In this document: piece by piece, positions 1-6,303 of the stretch | Numbering within the stretch: the stretch's first letter is position 1 | Layout of the letters: each line of letters begins with the position of its first letter | Assembly: GCA_035499715.1 (NCBI GenBank) | Contig: DATJYF010000016.1 | Location: 1 to 8,626 of the forward strand | Reading direction: 5' to 3' | DNA: 8,626 nt | Source of the DNA: DASRHD01 sp035499715 | Lineage (GTDB): Bacteria > Verrucomicrobiota > Verrucomicrobiia > Opitutales > Opitutaceae | The notes under the pieces: model-generated | Database searches by the model: none | Told to the model about the DNA's origin: nothing | What the model saw: the letters and a program-made list of their open reading frames with translations, nothing else | Position numbers and translations under genes: made by a program

Positions 1-133
1 ATCAGCTGCTGGATCAATCCCAATAGTTGCCGCCGGCCCGGCGTAAGGCACAGCCGATTCAAGGTGCGGAGGGCATTCGCCGACCAACGAATATTTGATC
101 CCGACGGCGGGTTCGGGCACCGGCGGAATGGCC
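1..133. other. Left-edge stretch downstream of the GtrA gene, unassigned
   Basis: No gene can be supported here. On the minus strand a GTG at 120-118 opens a frame of 40 codons to the window edge (beginning VPEPAVGIKYSL), 13 bases after the GtrA stop, with no convincing ribosome binding site. A second minus-strand frame is also open to the edge and has a more GC-rich third position (ending RRQLLGLIQQL), but it has no usual start codon. Either could be the beginning of a leftward gene following the GtrA gene. The plus strand carries only a 14-residue tail ending in TAA at 43-45. The bases left of the window would settle it. Confidence 0.2.
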
Positions 134-547
134 CTACTCCAACTGCCGGCCGCGCCGGAATACGCGGTAATTCAACAGGAGGAAGACGAAGAGGGTTGAG
201 GGGGGCACGGCGACCACGGCCGACCAGATCACATTCAGCCCAATCATCCTCAGGCAGAGTTGGAAGAGCCCCATATTGATGAGGTAGCTCAATCCGGCGG
301 TGAGGAGATATTCGGCCAGCTGCCTCGCCGTGTCGCGCCGCCCGCTCGGCAGCGCCCAGAAACGGTTGAGGGTGTAATGCGTCGATGTTGAGCAGACCCA
401 GGAAAGCGAAAAAGCAAGGTCCGGCCCGAACCAGCGCTTGAAGAAGGCCAGGGTGAGAAACTGCACGCCGGCGGCGGTGCCGCCCACCGTCAGAAACCGG
501 AGAAAACGGCCTTGCGTTTCCCGACTGGTGAGAAGGCGCTTGAACAT
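134..547 (-). CDS. GtrA-family integral membrane protein
   Basis: Small polytopic membrane protein of the GtrA type (PF04138). Members are thought to help move undecaprenyl-phosphate-linked sugars across the inner membrane, or otherwise assist cell-surface polysaccharide synthesis. The 137-residue product fits the family's usual length and shows four hydrophobic segments at roughly residues 15-36, 42-64, 77-99 and 105-127. Two typical family signatures are visible: THYTLNRFWAL after segment 2 (residues 57-66) and LLLNYRVFRRG at the C-terminal end (124-133). I chose the ATG at 547-545 because the preceding 53 codons of the open frame are not GtrA-like, and starting here puts the first helix about 14 residues in, as is common. 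It is read away from the polysaccharide genes, from a 124-base divergent gap. The family is clear; the carried sugar is unknown. Confidence 0.88.
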   Translation of the reverse strand: MFKRLLTSRETQGRFLRFLTVGGTAAGVQFLTLAFFKRWFGPDLAFSLSWVCSTSTHYTLNRFWALPSGRRDTARQLAEYLLTAGLSYLINMGLFQLCLRMIGLNVIWSAVVAVPPSTLFVFLLLNYRVFRRGRQLE

Positions 548-671
548 GATTGTGTCCAAGTGGGCCCGGCCATCGGCTGCAATCCTTATCTCGACGGACG
601 TTCCGCCGGACATCGGGAAAGATTCTGCTCTTGAGCCGCCAGTCGGGCTGCCGCTACAAGAGCATCGCTTC
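548..671. promoter_or_regulatory. Divergent intergenic region, probable promoters for both directions
   Basis: The 124 bases between two divergent starts must hold promoters for the GtrA gene and probably for the whole rightward cluster. The only rightward sigma70-like pair I can point to is TTGAGC at 631-636 and TACAAG at 655-660. The spacing is 18 and each box matches 4 of 6 bases. It would leave only a few bases of leader before the ATG at 672, so it is weak. Leftwards I see no acceptable pair. No operator-like inverted repeat was found by eye. Confidence 0.25.
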
Positions 672-1502
672 ATGAACCTCGTCATCACCGGCACCAGCAG
701 CGGCATCGGCCGCGCGCTGGCCGAGCATTTGTTGCAGTCCGGCCATCAGGTGTGGGGCTTGGCGCGGTCCGGCCAGTCCGCCCTCAGCAGCGAATTTTCC
801 GCCCGCTTTCATCCGGTGCGTTGCGACGTAAGCGACTGGGCGCAGGTCGCCGCGGCGGCGCGGGATATTCATGCCGTCGCTCCGCATCTCGACGGTCTGG
901 TCACCTGCGCGGGTCTGCAAGGCGCGGTCGGCGCGGCCGTGACGCTGGATCCGCTGCAGTGGAGCGCGACGGTCCGGGTGAATCTTGACGGCACGTTCTA
1001 CGCCGTCCGGGCGTTCCACGAGCTCCTGAGCCGATGCCCGCGCCGCGCCAAAGTTGTCTGTTTTTCCGGCGGCGGCGCGACCAAGGCCCGGCCGAATTTT
1101 TCCGCCTACGGCGCGGCCAAGACCGCGGTGGTGCGCCTGGTCGAAACGCTGGCCGAGGAGCTGCACGACGAGCCGCTCGACGTCAATGCGATCGCGCCCG
1201 GCGCCATCCCCACGCGCCTGACGGAAGAAGTTCTCCGCCTGGGCCCGGCAGTCGTCGGCGAGGCGGAATATCAGGCGGCATTAAAACAGAAAAGCCCCGC
1301 CGACGGCGCCCCACTGGCGCGCGCCCTGCAGCTGGTGGAATTTCTCCTTTCGCCGGCCAGCGATGGTCTCAGCGGCCGCCTGCTCAGCGCACCGTGGGAT
1401 CCGTGGGAGAAACTTTCCGCCCATGCCGCCGACCTCGGGCCGACCGACATCTACATGCTCCGGCGCGTCCTGCCCGAAGACCGCGGAAAAAACTTCAGCT
1501 GA
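672..1502 (+). CDS. Short-chain dehydrogenase/reductase (SDR family oxidoreductase)
   Basis: NAD(P)-dependent oxidoreductase of the classical SDR family, 276 residues, Rossmann fold. The cofactor loop TGTSSGIG is at residues 6-13, and CDVSDW (51-56) is the usual acidic turn after beta-strand 3. TCAG (78-81) stands where NNAG is usual. N104 lies in VNLDGTF, and the catalytic set is S132, Y146 and K150 in YGAAK. NAIAPGAIPT (172-181) matches the conserved PG motif. The C-terminal tail (GRLLSAPWDPW, 235-245) is longer than in a minimal SDR. The ATG at 672 is chosen because the Rossmann strand begins immediately after it; the 78 codons of open frame upstream overlap the divergent GtrA gene and are not protein-like. 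It is the first gene of the rightward cluster, 63 bases before the Gfo/Idh/MocA gene. The substrate cannot be read from sequence; a sugar or nucleotide sugar of the pathway is inferred from context. Confidence 0.9.
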   Translation: MNLVITGTSSGIGRALAEHLLQSGHQVWGLARSGQSALSSEFSARFHPVRCDVSDWAQVAAAARDIHAVAPHLDGLVTCAGLQGAVGAAVTLDPLQWSATVRVNLDGTFYAVRAFHELLSRCPRRAKVVCFSGGGATKARPNFSAYGAAKTAVVRLVETLAEELHDEPLDVNAIAPGAIPTRLTEEVLRLGPAVVGEAEYQAALKQKSPADGAPLARALQLVEFLLSPASDGLSGRLLSAPWDPWEKLSAHAADLGPTDIYMLRRVLPEDRGKNFS

Positions 1503-1550
1503 AGCCGGACGACACAAACGAACTCCGGCTTGAATTATTTTCCGGTTGCC

Positions 1551-1555
1551 GAAGG
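1551..1555 (+). promoter_or_regulatory. Probable ribosome binding site of the Gfo/Idh/MocA gene
   Basis: GAAGG lies 10 bases upstream of the ATG at 1566. It is the only plausible Shine-Dalgarno sequence I find before any gene in the window. It favours 1566 over the in-frame TTG at 1530, which has no such sequence. Confidence 0.45.
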
Positions 1556-1565
1556 CTCGACCTCC

Positions 1566-2597
1566 ATGCCAGCCCAGACGTCCCACTCTCTCGGATTCGC
1601 CCTCATCGGCTGTGGTTACATCGGCAAGAAGCGCGCCGCCGCGCTCGCCAAGATTCCCGCGACGGCGTTGCACTATGCCTGCGATCTTGATCCTGGCCGG
1701 GCGTCGGAACTGGCGCAACTGGTCCCCGGCTGCCGCGCGATCGCCGACCACGCCGCGGTGCTGCGCGATCCGGCGGTGGGCGCTGTGATCGTGGCCACGC
1801 TCAACGCCTCGCTTGCGCCCCTGGCGCTCGCCGCCGTCCAGGCCGGCAAGCATGTGCTGGTGGAAAAACCGGGCGCGCTCAACGCGGGCCAGCTCCGCAC
1901 GCTCCTGGCCGCGGCGCAGAAAAACGCCGTGCGTGTCCGCCTGGGCTACAATCACCGTTTTCATCCCGCCCTGCAGAAGGCGCGCGAATTGACCGATGGC
2001 GGGGCGCTCGGTCCGCTCATGTTTCTGCGCGGGCGCTACGGCCACGGCGGCCGCAAAGGCTACGACCGTGAATGGCGCGCCGATCCGAAACGGTCCGGCG
2101 GCGGCGAGCTCATCGACCAGGGCGTCCATCTGATCGATCTGGCCGGCTGGTTTCTCGGCCGGTTCACGACCGTTGACGGCCATGCGGCCACCTTTTTTTG
2201 GGACATGCCGGTGGACGACAACGCGTTTCTCTCCTTGCGCACCGCCGCCGGCCGGACCGCCTGGCTGCACGTCAGCTGCACGGAATGGAAAAATCTGTTC
2301 TCGCTCGAGATCTACGGCCGAAAGGCGAAGATCGCCATCGACGGGCTTGGCGGCAGCTACGGCCAGGAACGCCTGACGTTTTATCAGATGAAGCCGGAAA
2401 TGGGACCGCCCGACACCACCGTTTGGGAATTTTCCCCCAGCGACGACTCTTGGCTGGCAGAAATGGCCGCGTTCATCGAGGATATCCGGCTCGGGCGCGA
2501 ACCCGCGCCCGGCCTGAACGAAGGCATTGGCGCGCTCGAAATCGTCGAAACCATCTATCGCAAAAGCGGCTATCCGGTCTCAACCGAAACCTGTTAG
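1566..2597 (+). CDS. Gfo/Idh/MocA-family oxidoreductase
   Basis: NAD(P)-dependent sugar or sugar-derivative dehydrogenase of the glucose-fructose oxidoreductase/inositol dehydrogenase family, 343 residues as is usual. The N-terminal Rossmann domain starts with LIGCGYIG (13-20; glycines 15, 17 and 20). The hallmark EKP is at 100-102 in HVLVEKPGAL. The C-terminal substrate domain includes GYNHRFHPAL (128-136) and the catalytic-type stretch GGELIDQGVHLIDL (179-192), where D184 and H188 are the expected active-site positions. The ATG at 1566 is preferred over an in-frame TTG at 1530 because it has GAAGG upstream and places the fold start near residue 10. It sits between the SDR gene and the sugar kinase (21-base gap). 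Family members in polysaccharide loci act on nucleotide sugars or free sugars (for example 3-dehydrogenation); which applies here is not visible. Confidence 0.92.
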   Translation: MPAQTSHSLGFALIGCGYIGKKRAAALAKIPATALHYACDLDPGRASELAQLVPGCRAIADHAAVLRDPAVGAVIVATLNASLAPLALAAVQAGKHVLVEKPGALNAGQLRTLLAAAQKNAVRVRLGYNHRFHPALQKARELTDGGALGPLMFLRGRYGHGGRKGYDREWRADPKRSGGGELIDQGVHLIDLAGWFLGRFTTVDGHAATFFWDMPVDDNAFLSLRTAAGRTAWLHVSCTEWKNLFSLEIYGRKAKIAIDGLGGSYGQERLTFYQMKPEMGPPDTTVWEFSPSDDSWLAEMAAFIEDIRLGREPAPGLNEGIGALEIVETIYRKSGYPVSTETC

Positions 2598-2618
2598 CCG
2601 CGCCTGGATTCTCCCTCC

Positions 2619-3602
2619 ATGATCATCACTCGCTCCCCCTTGCGCGTCTCCCTTGGCGGCGGCGGCACCGATCTGCCCAGTTACTACCGTGAATTTGGCG
2701 GATTCCTCGTCGCCGCGGCCATCGACAAATACGTTTACATTACCAAGCACCGCACGTTTCAGCAGGAAATCATCATCAAGTACTCCAAACTGGAGCGGAC
2801 GGCGACCGTCGACCAGATCGAGCATCCGATCGTGCGCGAGGCCCTCAAGCTCGTGGGCGTGACCGATCCGCACATCGAGCTCACCGCCATGGCCGACATT
2901 CCCGGCGGCACCGGGCTCGGCTCCTCCGGCAGCTTTACCACCGCCCTGCTCAAGGCGCTGCATGCCTACAAAAAAAACCTCATCTCCCCCACCGAGCTGG
3001 CCGAGCAGGCCTGCGACATTGAAATCAACAGGCTGGGAGAGCCCATCGGCAAGCAGGACCAGTATATCGCCGCCGTCGGCGGGATCACCGCCTTCACCTT
3101 TCATCCGGACGGCCGGGTGGAGTACCGCCCCTGCCAGATCTCCGAGGAAACGCTCTTCAACCTCGAGGACAACCTGCTGCTGTTTTTCACCGGGTATTCG
3201 CGCAGTGCCTCGGCCATTTTGAAAGACCAGAACGATCGCTCGAAAAAGAACGACGCCTCCATGCTCGAGAATCTGCACTTCACCAAGGAACTCGGCTACA
3301 AGTCCCTGGAGGCGCTGGAGAGCGGAAACCTGGAGGAATTCGCCCGCTTGATGGACGTGCACTGGCAGCGCAAAAAGGCGCGCAGCTCCGGCATGAGCAA
3401 CCCGCACATCAACGAATGGTATGACCACGCGATGGCCCGGGGCGCGCTCGGCGGAAAACTGATCGGCGCCGGCGGCGGCGGCTTCCTCATGTTCTATGCC
3501 GGCGACAAGAAAAGGCTGCGCCACGCCATGCGGGAAAAGGGGCTGCAGGAAGTCCGCTTCCGTTTCGATTTCGAGGGCACCAAGGTGGTCGCCCAAAACT
3601 GA
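2619..3602 (+). CDS. hddA: GHMP-family sugar kinase, HddA-like (D-glycero-D-manno-heptose 7-phosphate kinase type)
   Basis: ATP-dependent cytoplasmic sugar kinase of the GHMP family, 327 residues. In the known heptose route HddA phosphorylates the anomeric carbon of D-glycero-alpha-D-manno-heptose 7-phosphate, giving the 1,7-bisphosphate. Motif 1 is RSPLRVSLGGGGTDLPSYY (5-23), the form shared by HddA and related heptose/fucose kinases. The ATP loop is DIPGGTGLGSSGSF (93-106). EPIGKQDQYIAA (141-152) carries the conserved acidic residue D147, and motif 3 is GGKLIGAGGGGFLMF (278-292). The ATG at 2619 begins directly with the first beta-strand; no Shine-Dalgarno is seen, the leader reading CTCCCTCC. 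The stop lies 7 bases before the nucleotidyltransferase start, indicating one transcript and possible translational coupling. The neighbouring isomerase, phosphatase and nucleotidyltransferase support the heptose role. A kinase for another sugar remains possible. Confidence 0.87.
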   Translation: MIITRSPLRVSLGGGGTDLPSYYREFGGFLVAAAIDKYVYITKHRTFQQEIIIKYSKLERTATVDQIEHPIVREALKLVGVTDPHIELTAMADIPGGTGLGSSGSFTTALLKALHAYKKNLISPTELAEQACDIEINRLGEPIGKQDQYIAAVGGITAFTFHPDGRVEYRPCQISEETLFNLEDNLLLFFTGYSRSASAILKDQNDRSKKNDASMLENLHFTKELGYKSLEALESGNLEEFARLMDVHWQRKKARSSGMSNPHINEWYDHAMARGALGGKLIGAGGGGFLMFYAGDKKRLRHAMREKGLQEVRFRFDFEGTKVVAQN

Positions 3603-3609
3603 GCCGCCG

Positions 3610-4326
3610 ATGCCCGCCGATTTGACCGTTGCGATTCTCGCCGGCGGACTGGCCACGCGCCTCCGCCCCATCACGGAAAAAATTCCCAAGCTGCTGGTCG
3701 AGGTGGCGGGCGAACCTTTCTTTTCGCATCAGCTCCGGCTGCTCAGGCGCAACGGCCTCACCCGGCTGGTGCTCTGCGTCGGCCATCTGGGGGAGAAGAT
3801 CGTCGAACAGTACGGCGACGGCGCAAAATTCGGCGTGCGGATCGAGTACGCCTTCGACGGTGCGAAACTGCTCGGCACCGGCGGCGCGCTCATCCAGGCC
3901 CTGCCCAGGCTCGGCGAGGCGTTCTATGTGCTCTACGGCGACTCGTACCTGCCCCTCGATTATCGCGCGGTCGGCGACGCATTTCTGGCTTCGGGCAAGC
4001 CGGGATTGATGACGGTCTACGAAAACCAGGAGCGTTACGACACGAGCAACGTCTGGTTCGAGGCGGGGGAAATCAAAGTTTACGACAAGAAAAACAAAAT
4101 TCGGCAGATGCACCACATTGACTACGGGCTCGGCGTGTTCCGCCCGGCGGCCTTCGCCGGTTGGGCCCGGGATGCGGCCGTGGATCTGGCCGACGTCCAG
4201 ACGGCGCTGGCCCGGCAGGGCCGCCTGGCCGGGTATGAAGTCGGGTCGCGTTTCTACGAAATCGGCTCCCCGGCGGGTCTGGCCGAGCTCGACCGGCTTT
4301 TGCGCGCCGGCCGGATTGACGGTTGA
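3610..4326 (+). CDS. Sugar-1-phosphate nucleotidyltransferase, HddC-like
   Basis: Nucleotidyltransferase of the NTP_transferase family (PF00483), 238 residues. It joins a sugar 1-phosphate with an NTP to give a nucleotide sugar and pyrophosphate. The signature LAGGLATRLRPITEKIPK (10-27) holds the nucleotide loop and the lysine K27. GTGGAL (89-94) is the usual base/sugar loop, D111 in LYGDSYL is the metal-binding aspartate, and DYGLGVF (171-177) and FYEIGSPAGLAEL (215-227) complete the core. No left-handed beta-helix or other C-terminal domain follows, as expected of HddC and short mannose-1-phosphate guanylyltransferase-like enzymes. The ATG at 3610 is chosen because the fold starts 6 residues later; the earlier open frame overlaps the kinase gene. 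By context it would activate the heptose 1-phosphate, probably with GTP, but the nucleotide preference cannot be told from these motifs. Confidence 0.88.
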   Translation: MPADLTVAILAGGLATRLRPITEKIPKLLVEVAGEPFFSHQLRLLRRNGLTRLVLCVGHLGEKIVEQYGDGAKFGVRIEYAFDGAKLLGTGGALIQALPRLGEAFYVLYGDSYLPLDYRAVGDAFLASGKPGLMTVYENQERYDTSNVWFEAGEIKVYDKKNKIRQMHHIDYGLGVFRPAAFAGWARDAAVDLADVQTALARQGRLAGYEVGSRFYEIGSPAGLAELDRLLRAGRIDG

Positions 4327-4372
4327 GCCATTTCTTTCTTTTCAATTTTCCGAATCTGCCAATTTTCTTCGC
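4327..4372 (+). promoter_or_regulatory. AT- and pyrimidine-rich spacer before the SIS gene
   Basis: This 46-base gap stands out from its GC-rich surroundings: only 11 of the 46 bases are purines and most are T or C. It contains two direct copies of CAATTTTC (4343-4350 and 4360-4367), 17 bases apart. There is no Shine-Dalgarno before the ATG at 4373. An unstructured pyrimidine-rich leader could serve ribosome loading instead, or the stretch could be a transcript-processing site. Function is inferred only from composition. Confidence 0.25.
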
Positions 4373-4978
4373 ATGTCCTACGCCAGCCAGCATCTGCGGG
4401 AAACCGCCGAGATCGTGGCCAAGATCAATCCGGCCGACTGCGAAAAATGCGTCGCCGAACTGCGGGCGGTGCGCGAGCGCGGCGGCCGGCTTTTCATCCT
4501 CGGCGTGGGCGGCAGCGCGGCCAATGCCTCGCATGCGGTGAATGACTTCCGCAAAATCGCCGGCCTGGAATGCTACGCGCCCACGGACAACGTCTCCGAA
4601 TTGACGGCCCGCACCAACGATGAAGGTTGGGCCAGTGTTTTCGTCGAATGGCTTCGCGGCTCGCGGCTCGGCGCCAAGGACGCGCTGCTCGTCTTCTCCG
4701 TCGGCGGCGGCAGCCTGGAAAAAAACGTCTCGCCCAATCTCGTCACCGCCGTCCAGCTCGCCAAACAGGTCGGCGCCCGCGTCCTCGGCGTCGTCGGAAA
4801 AGACGGCGGCTACACCGCCAGGGTGGCCGACGCCTGCGTCATCGTGCCGACGGTCAATCCCGCCAACGTCACGCCGCACAGCGAGGCCTTCCAGGCCGTG
4901 GTCTGGCACCTCTTCGTGTCGCATCCCGATTTGAAAATCAATCAGACGAAATGGGAGAGCGTCGCGAGCAAGCCGTGA
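4373..4978 (+). CDS. SIS-domain sugar isomerase, GmhA-like (sedoheptulose 7-phosphate isomerase type)
   Basis: Sugar-phosphate isomerase with a single SIS domain, 201 residues, close to GmhA in length. Classical GmhA converts sedoheptulose 7-phosphate to D-glycero-D-manno-heptose 7-phosphate at a zinc site. The core motif is LGVGGSAANASH (43-54), corresponding to GNGGS...H in E. coli GmhA, and the C-terminal helix EAFQAVVWHLFVSH (171-184) gives H179. Compared by eye with E. coli GmhA (recalled sequence), H54 and H179 match the metal histidines. The metal glutamate position is D58, however, and the metal glutamine position is E171. The phosphate loop STSGNS is SVGGGS here (109-114). So it is a diverged member, and its exact ketose substrate is uncertain. 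The ATG at 4373 is chosen because the upstream open frame lies over the nucleotidyltransferase gene. The GmhB-like gene follows after 44 bases. Confidence 0.82.
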   Translation: MSYASQHLRETAEIVAKINPADCEKCVAELRAVRERGGRLFILGVGGSAANASHAVNDFRKIAGLECYAPTDNVSELTARTNDEGWASVFVEWLRGSRLGAKDALLVFSVGGGSLEKNVSPNLVTAVQLAKQVGARVLGVVGKDGGYTARVADACVIVPTVNPANVTPHSEAFQAVVWHLFVSHPDLKINQTKWESVASKP

Positions 4979-5022
4979 GGGCGGCCGGGATCTCCCTCCG
5001 CCGGCCGGCGCCTTGATCCACC

Positions 5023-5562
5023 ATGCCGCCCCGCCCCGCCGTTTTTCTCGACCGCGACGGCACCCTCAACGTCCAGATCGTGCGCGAGGGCCGGCCCTTC
5101 CCGCCCCAGATGCTGGATGAATTCCGGCTTTTCCCGGAAGTGCCGGAAGCCTGCCGGGAACTCAAAGCGGCCGGCTTCGCGCTCGTCGTCGCGACCAACC
5201 AGCCTGATGTCGGCCGCGGCCGTCAATCACAGGCCGTGGTCGAGGCCATGCACGACCGGCTGCGGCAGCTGGTGCCGGACATCGAGCGCATCGAAGTCTG
5301 CTATGATTCCGGGCAGGGCGAGCCTTCCCCGCGGCGCAAGCCCGCCCCCGGCATGCTGCTCGATGCCGCCGCCGCGCTGGGCTTGGATTTGGCGCGCTCC
5401 TGGATGGTGGGGGACCGCTGGCGCGACATCGACTGCGGCAGGCGGGCGGGCGTCCGCACGGTTTTCATCGATCGCGGCTACGCGGAAACAAGGCCGGCCG
5501 AACCGGATTTTACGGTGAGAAATTTTGCCGAAGCCGGCCGGATTATCCTTGCCCATCTCTGA
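5023..5562 (+). CDS. HAD-family phosphatase, GmhB-like
   Basis: Haloacid-dehalogenase-type phosphatase, 179 residues. It resembles GmhB, which removes the 7-phosphate from heptose 1,7-bisphosphate, and the phosphatase half of HisB. Motif I is FLDRDGTLN (8-16) with nucleophile D10 and acid/base D12. Motif II is VVATNQ (55-60, T58), the motif III lysine is K106 in RKPAPGML (105-112), and motif IV is GDRWRDIDCG (130-139; D131 and D135). Classical GmhB has a zinc loop of one Cys-x-His followed by Cys-x-Cys just before RKP. Here only the first cysteine survives (C93 in VCYDSGQG) and the rest reads EPSPRRKP, so no complete zinc site is present. The ATG at 5023 starts directly at motif I. Neighbours (isomerase before, transaldolase 21 bases after) support a sugar-bisphosphate substrate. 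Confidence 0.84.
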   Translation: MPPRPAVFLDRDGTLNVQIVREGRPFPPQMLDEFRLFPEVPEACRELKAAGFALVVATNQPDVGRGRQSQAVVEAMHDRLRQLVPDIERIEVCYDSGQGEPSPRRKPAPGMLLDAAAALGLDLARSWMVGDRWRDIDCGRRAGVRTVFIDRGYAETRPAEPDFTVRNFAEAGRIILAHL

Positions 5563-5583
5563 GCGCAAAACCTGACTCTCCGG

Positions 5584-6303
5584 ATGAAATCGCTGGCCGA
5601 TCTCAAGGTGCAGATTTATGCTGACGGTGCCGACAAGGCCGGCATCCTCGACCTTTACGCGAAGCCCTATATCAAGGGTCTTACGACCAACCCGACGTTG
5701 ATGAACAAAGCGGGGATTCGGGATTATGAAGCGTTCGCCCATGACATTTTAAAAACCGTCACCGCCAAGCCCATTTCCTTCGAGGTGTTTTCCGACGAAT
5801 TTCCGGAGATGAAAAGGCAGGGGCTCAAAATCGCCGGTTGGGGCGAGAACGTTTACGTCAAGATTCCCATCACCAACTCCCGCGGGGAATCGTCGATTCC
5901 GCTCATCCGCGAACTCGCGCAGCAGAACGTTCGGCTCAACATCACCGCCATTCTCACCCTGGCCCAGGTCGGCGACGTCGCGGCTGCGCTCAACCCCGCG
6001 GTGCCTTCGATCGTCTCTGTTTTTGCCGGCCGCATCGCCGATACCGGCGTCGATCCCATGCCGATCATGCGCGAGTGCCGGCCGCTGCTCAAGCATCAGC
6101 CCAAGGCCGCCCTGCTCTGGGCCAGCGTGCGCGAAGTGTTGAACATCATCCAGGCCGAGGCCTGCGGCTGCGATGTCGTGACGGTGCCGCACGACATCCT
6201 GGGCAAGGCCGCCAAACTCCTGGGGCTGGACCTCACCGCGCTTTCGCTCGATACCGTCCGGATGTTCGCCAAGGATGCCGCCGCCGCGGGCTTCAAGCTC
6301 TAA
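5584..6303 (+). CDS. Transaldolase family protein (compact form)
   Basis: Class I aldolase-fold enzyme of the transaldolase family, 239 residues: shorter than classical TalB (about 317) and slightly longer than the TalC/fructose-6-phosphate aldolase group (about 220). It transfers or cleaves a dihydroxyacetone unit through a Schiff-base lysine. Visible active-site elements are D14 in IYADGAD, GLTTNPTLM (32-40; N36), E67 in SFEVF, the Schiff-base K93 in VYVKIPITN (90-98), NITAIL (119-124; T121), and VSVFAGRIADTG (144-155; S145 and R150). All key positions appear intact, so activity is expected. The ATG at 5584 begins directly with the first strand; no Shine-Dalgarno is seen. It is the last gene of the close-packed run. 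Placed beside a GmhA-like isomerase, it plausibly supplies sedoheptulose 7-phosphate or a related ketose phosphate; that role is inferred. Confidence 0.88.
   Translation: MKSLADLKVQIYADGADKAGILDLYAKPYIKGLTTNPTLMNKAGIRDYEAFAHDILKTVTAKPISFEVFSDEFPEMKRQGLKIAGWGENVYVKIPITNSRGESSIPLIRELAQQNVRLNITAILTLAQVGDVAAALNPAVPSIVSVFAGRIADTGVDPMPIMRECRPLLKHQPKAALLWASVREVLNIIQAEACGCDVVTVPHDILGKAAKLLGLDLTALSLDTVRMFAKDAAAAGFKL

Noticed and set aside
64..279. Plus-strand open frame of 71 codons over the GtrA gene
   Set aside because: The product is an Arg/Gly/Pro-rich, low-complexity chain, typical of the antisense of a GC-rich gene, and it lies over a well-supported GtrA gene on the other strand.
1530..1565. 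Upstream TTG start for the Gfo/Idh/MocA protein (12 extra residues)
   Set aside because: No ribosome binding site precedes it, the extra residues are not part of the fold, and the ATG at 1566 has GAAGG at a workable distance.
1281..2270. Minus-strand open frame of 329 codons opposite the SDR and Gfo/Idh/MocA genes
   Set aside because: No recognisable domain; composition is that of a GC-rich shadow, and it spans two genes with clear family motifs on the plus strand.
2580..3689. Minus-strand open frame of 369 codons opposite the GHMP kinase
   Set aside because: It is long only because of GC-rich codon bias. The plus strand carries every GHMP motif, while the minus product shows no family motif.
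4999..5010. Perfect 12-base palindrome CGCCGGCCGGCG between the isomerase and phosphatase genes
   Set aside because: It has no loop and no following T-run, and such palindromes arise easily in GC-rich DNA; not supported as a terminator or operator.
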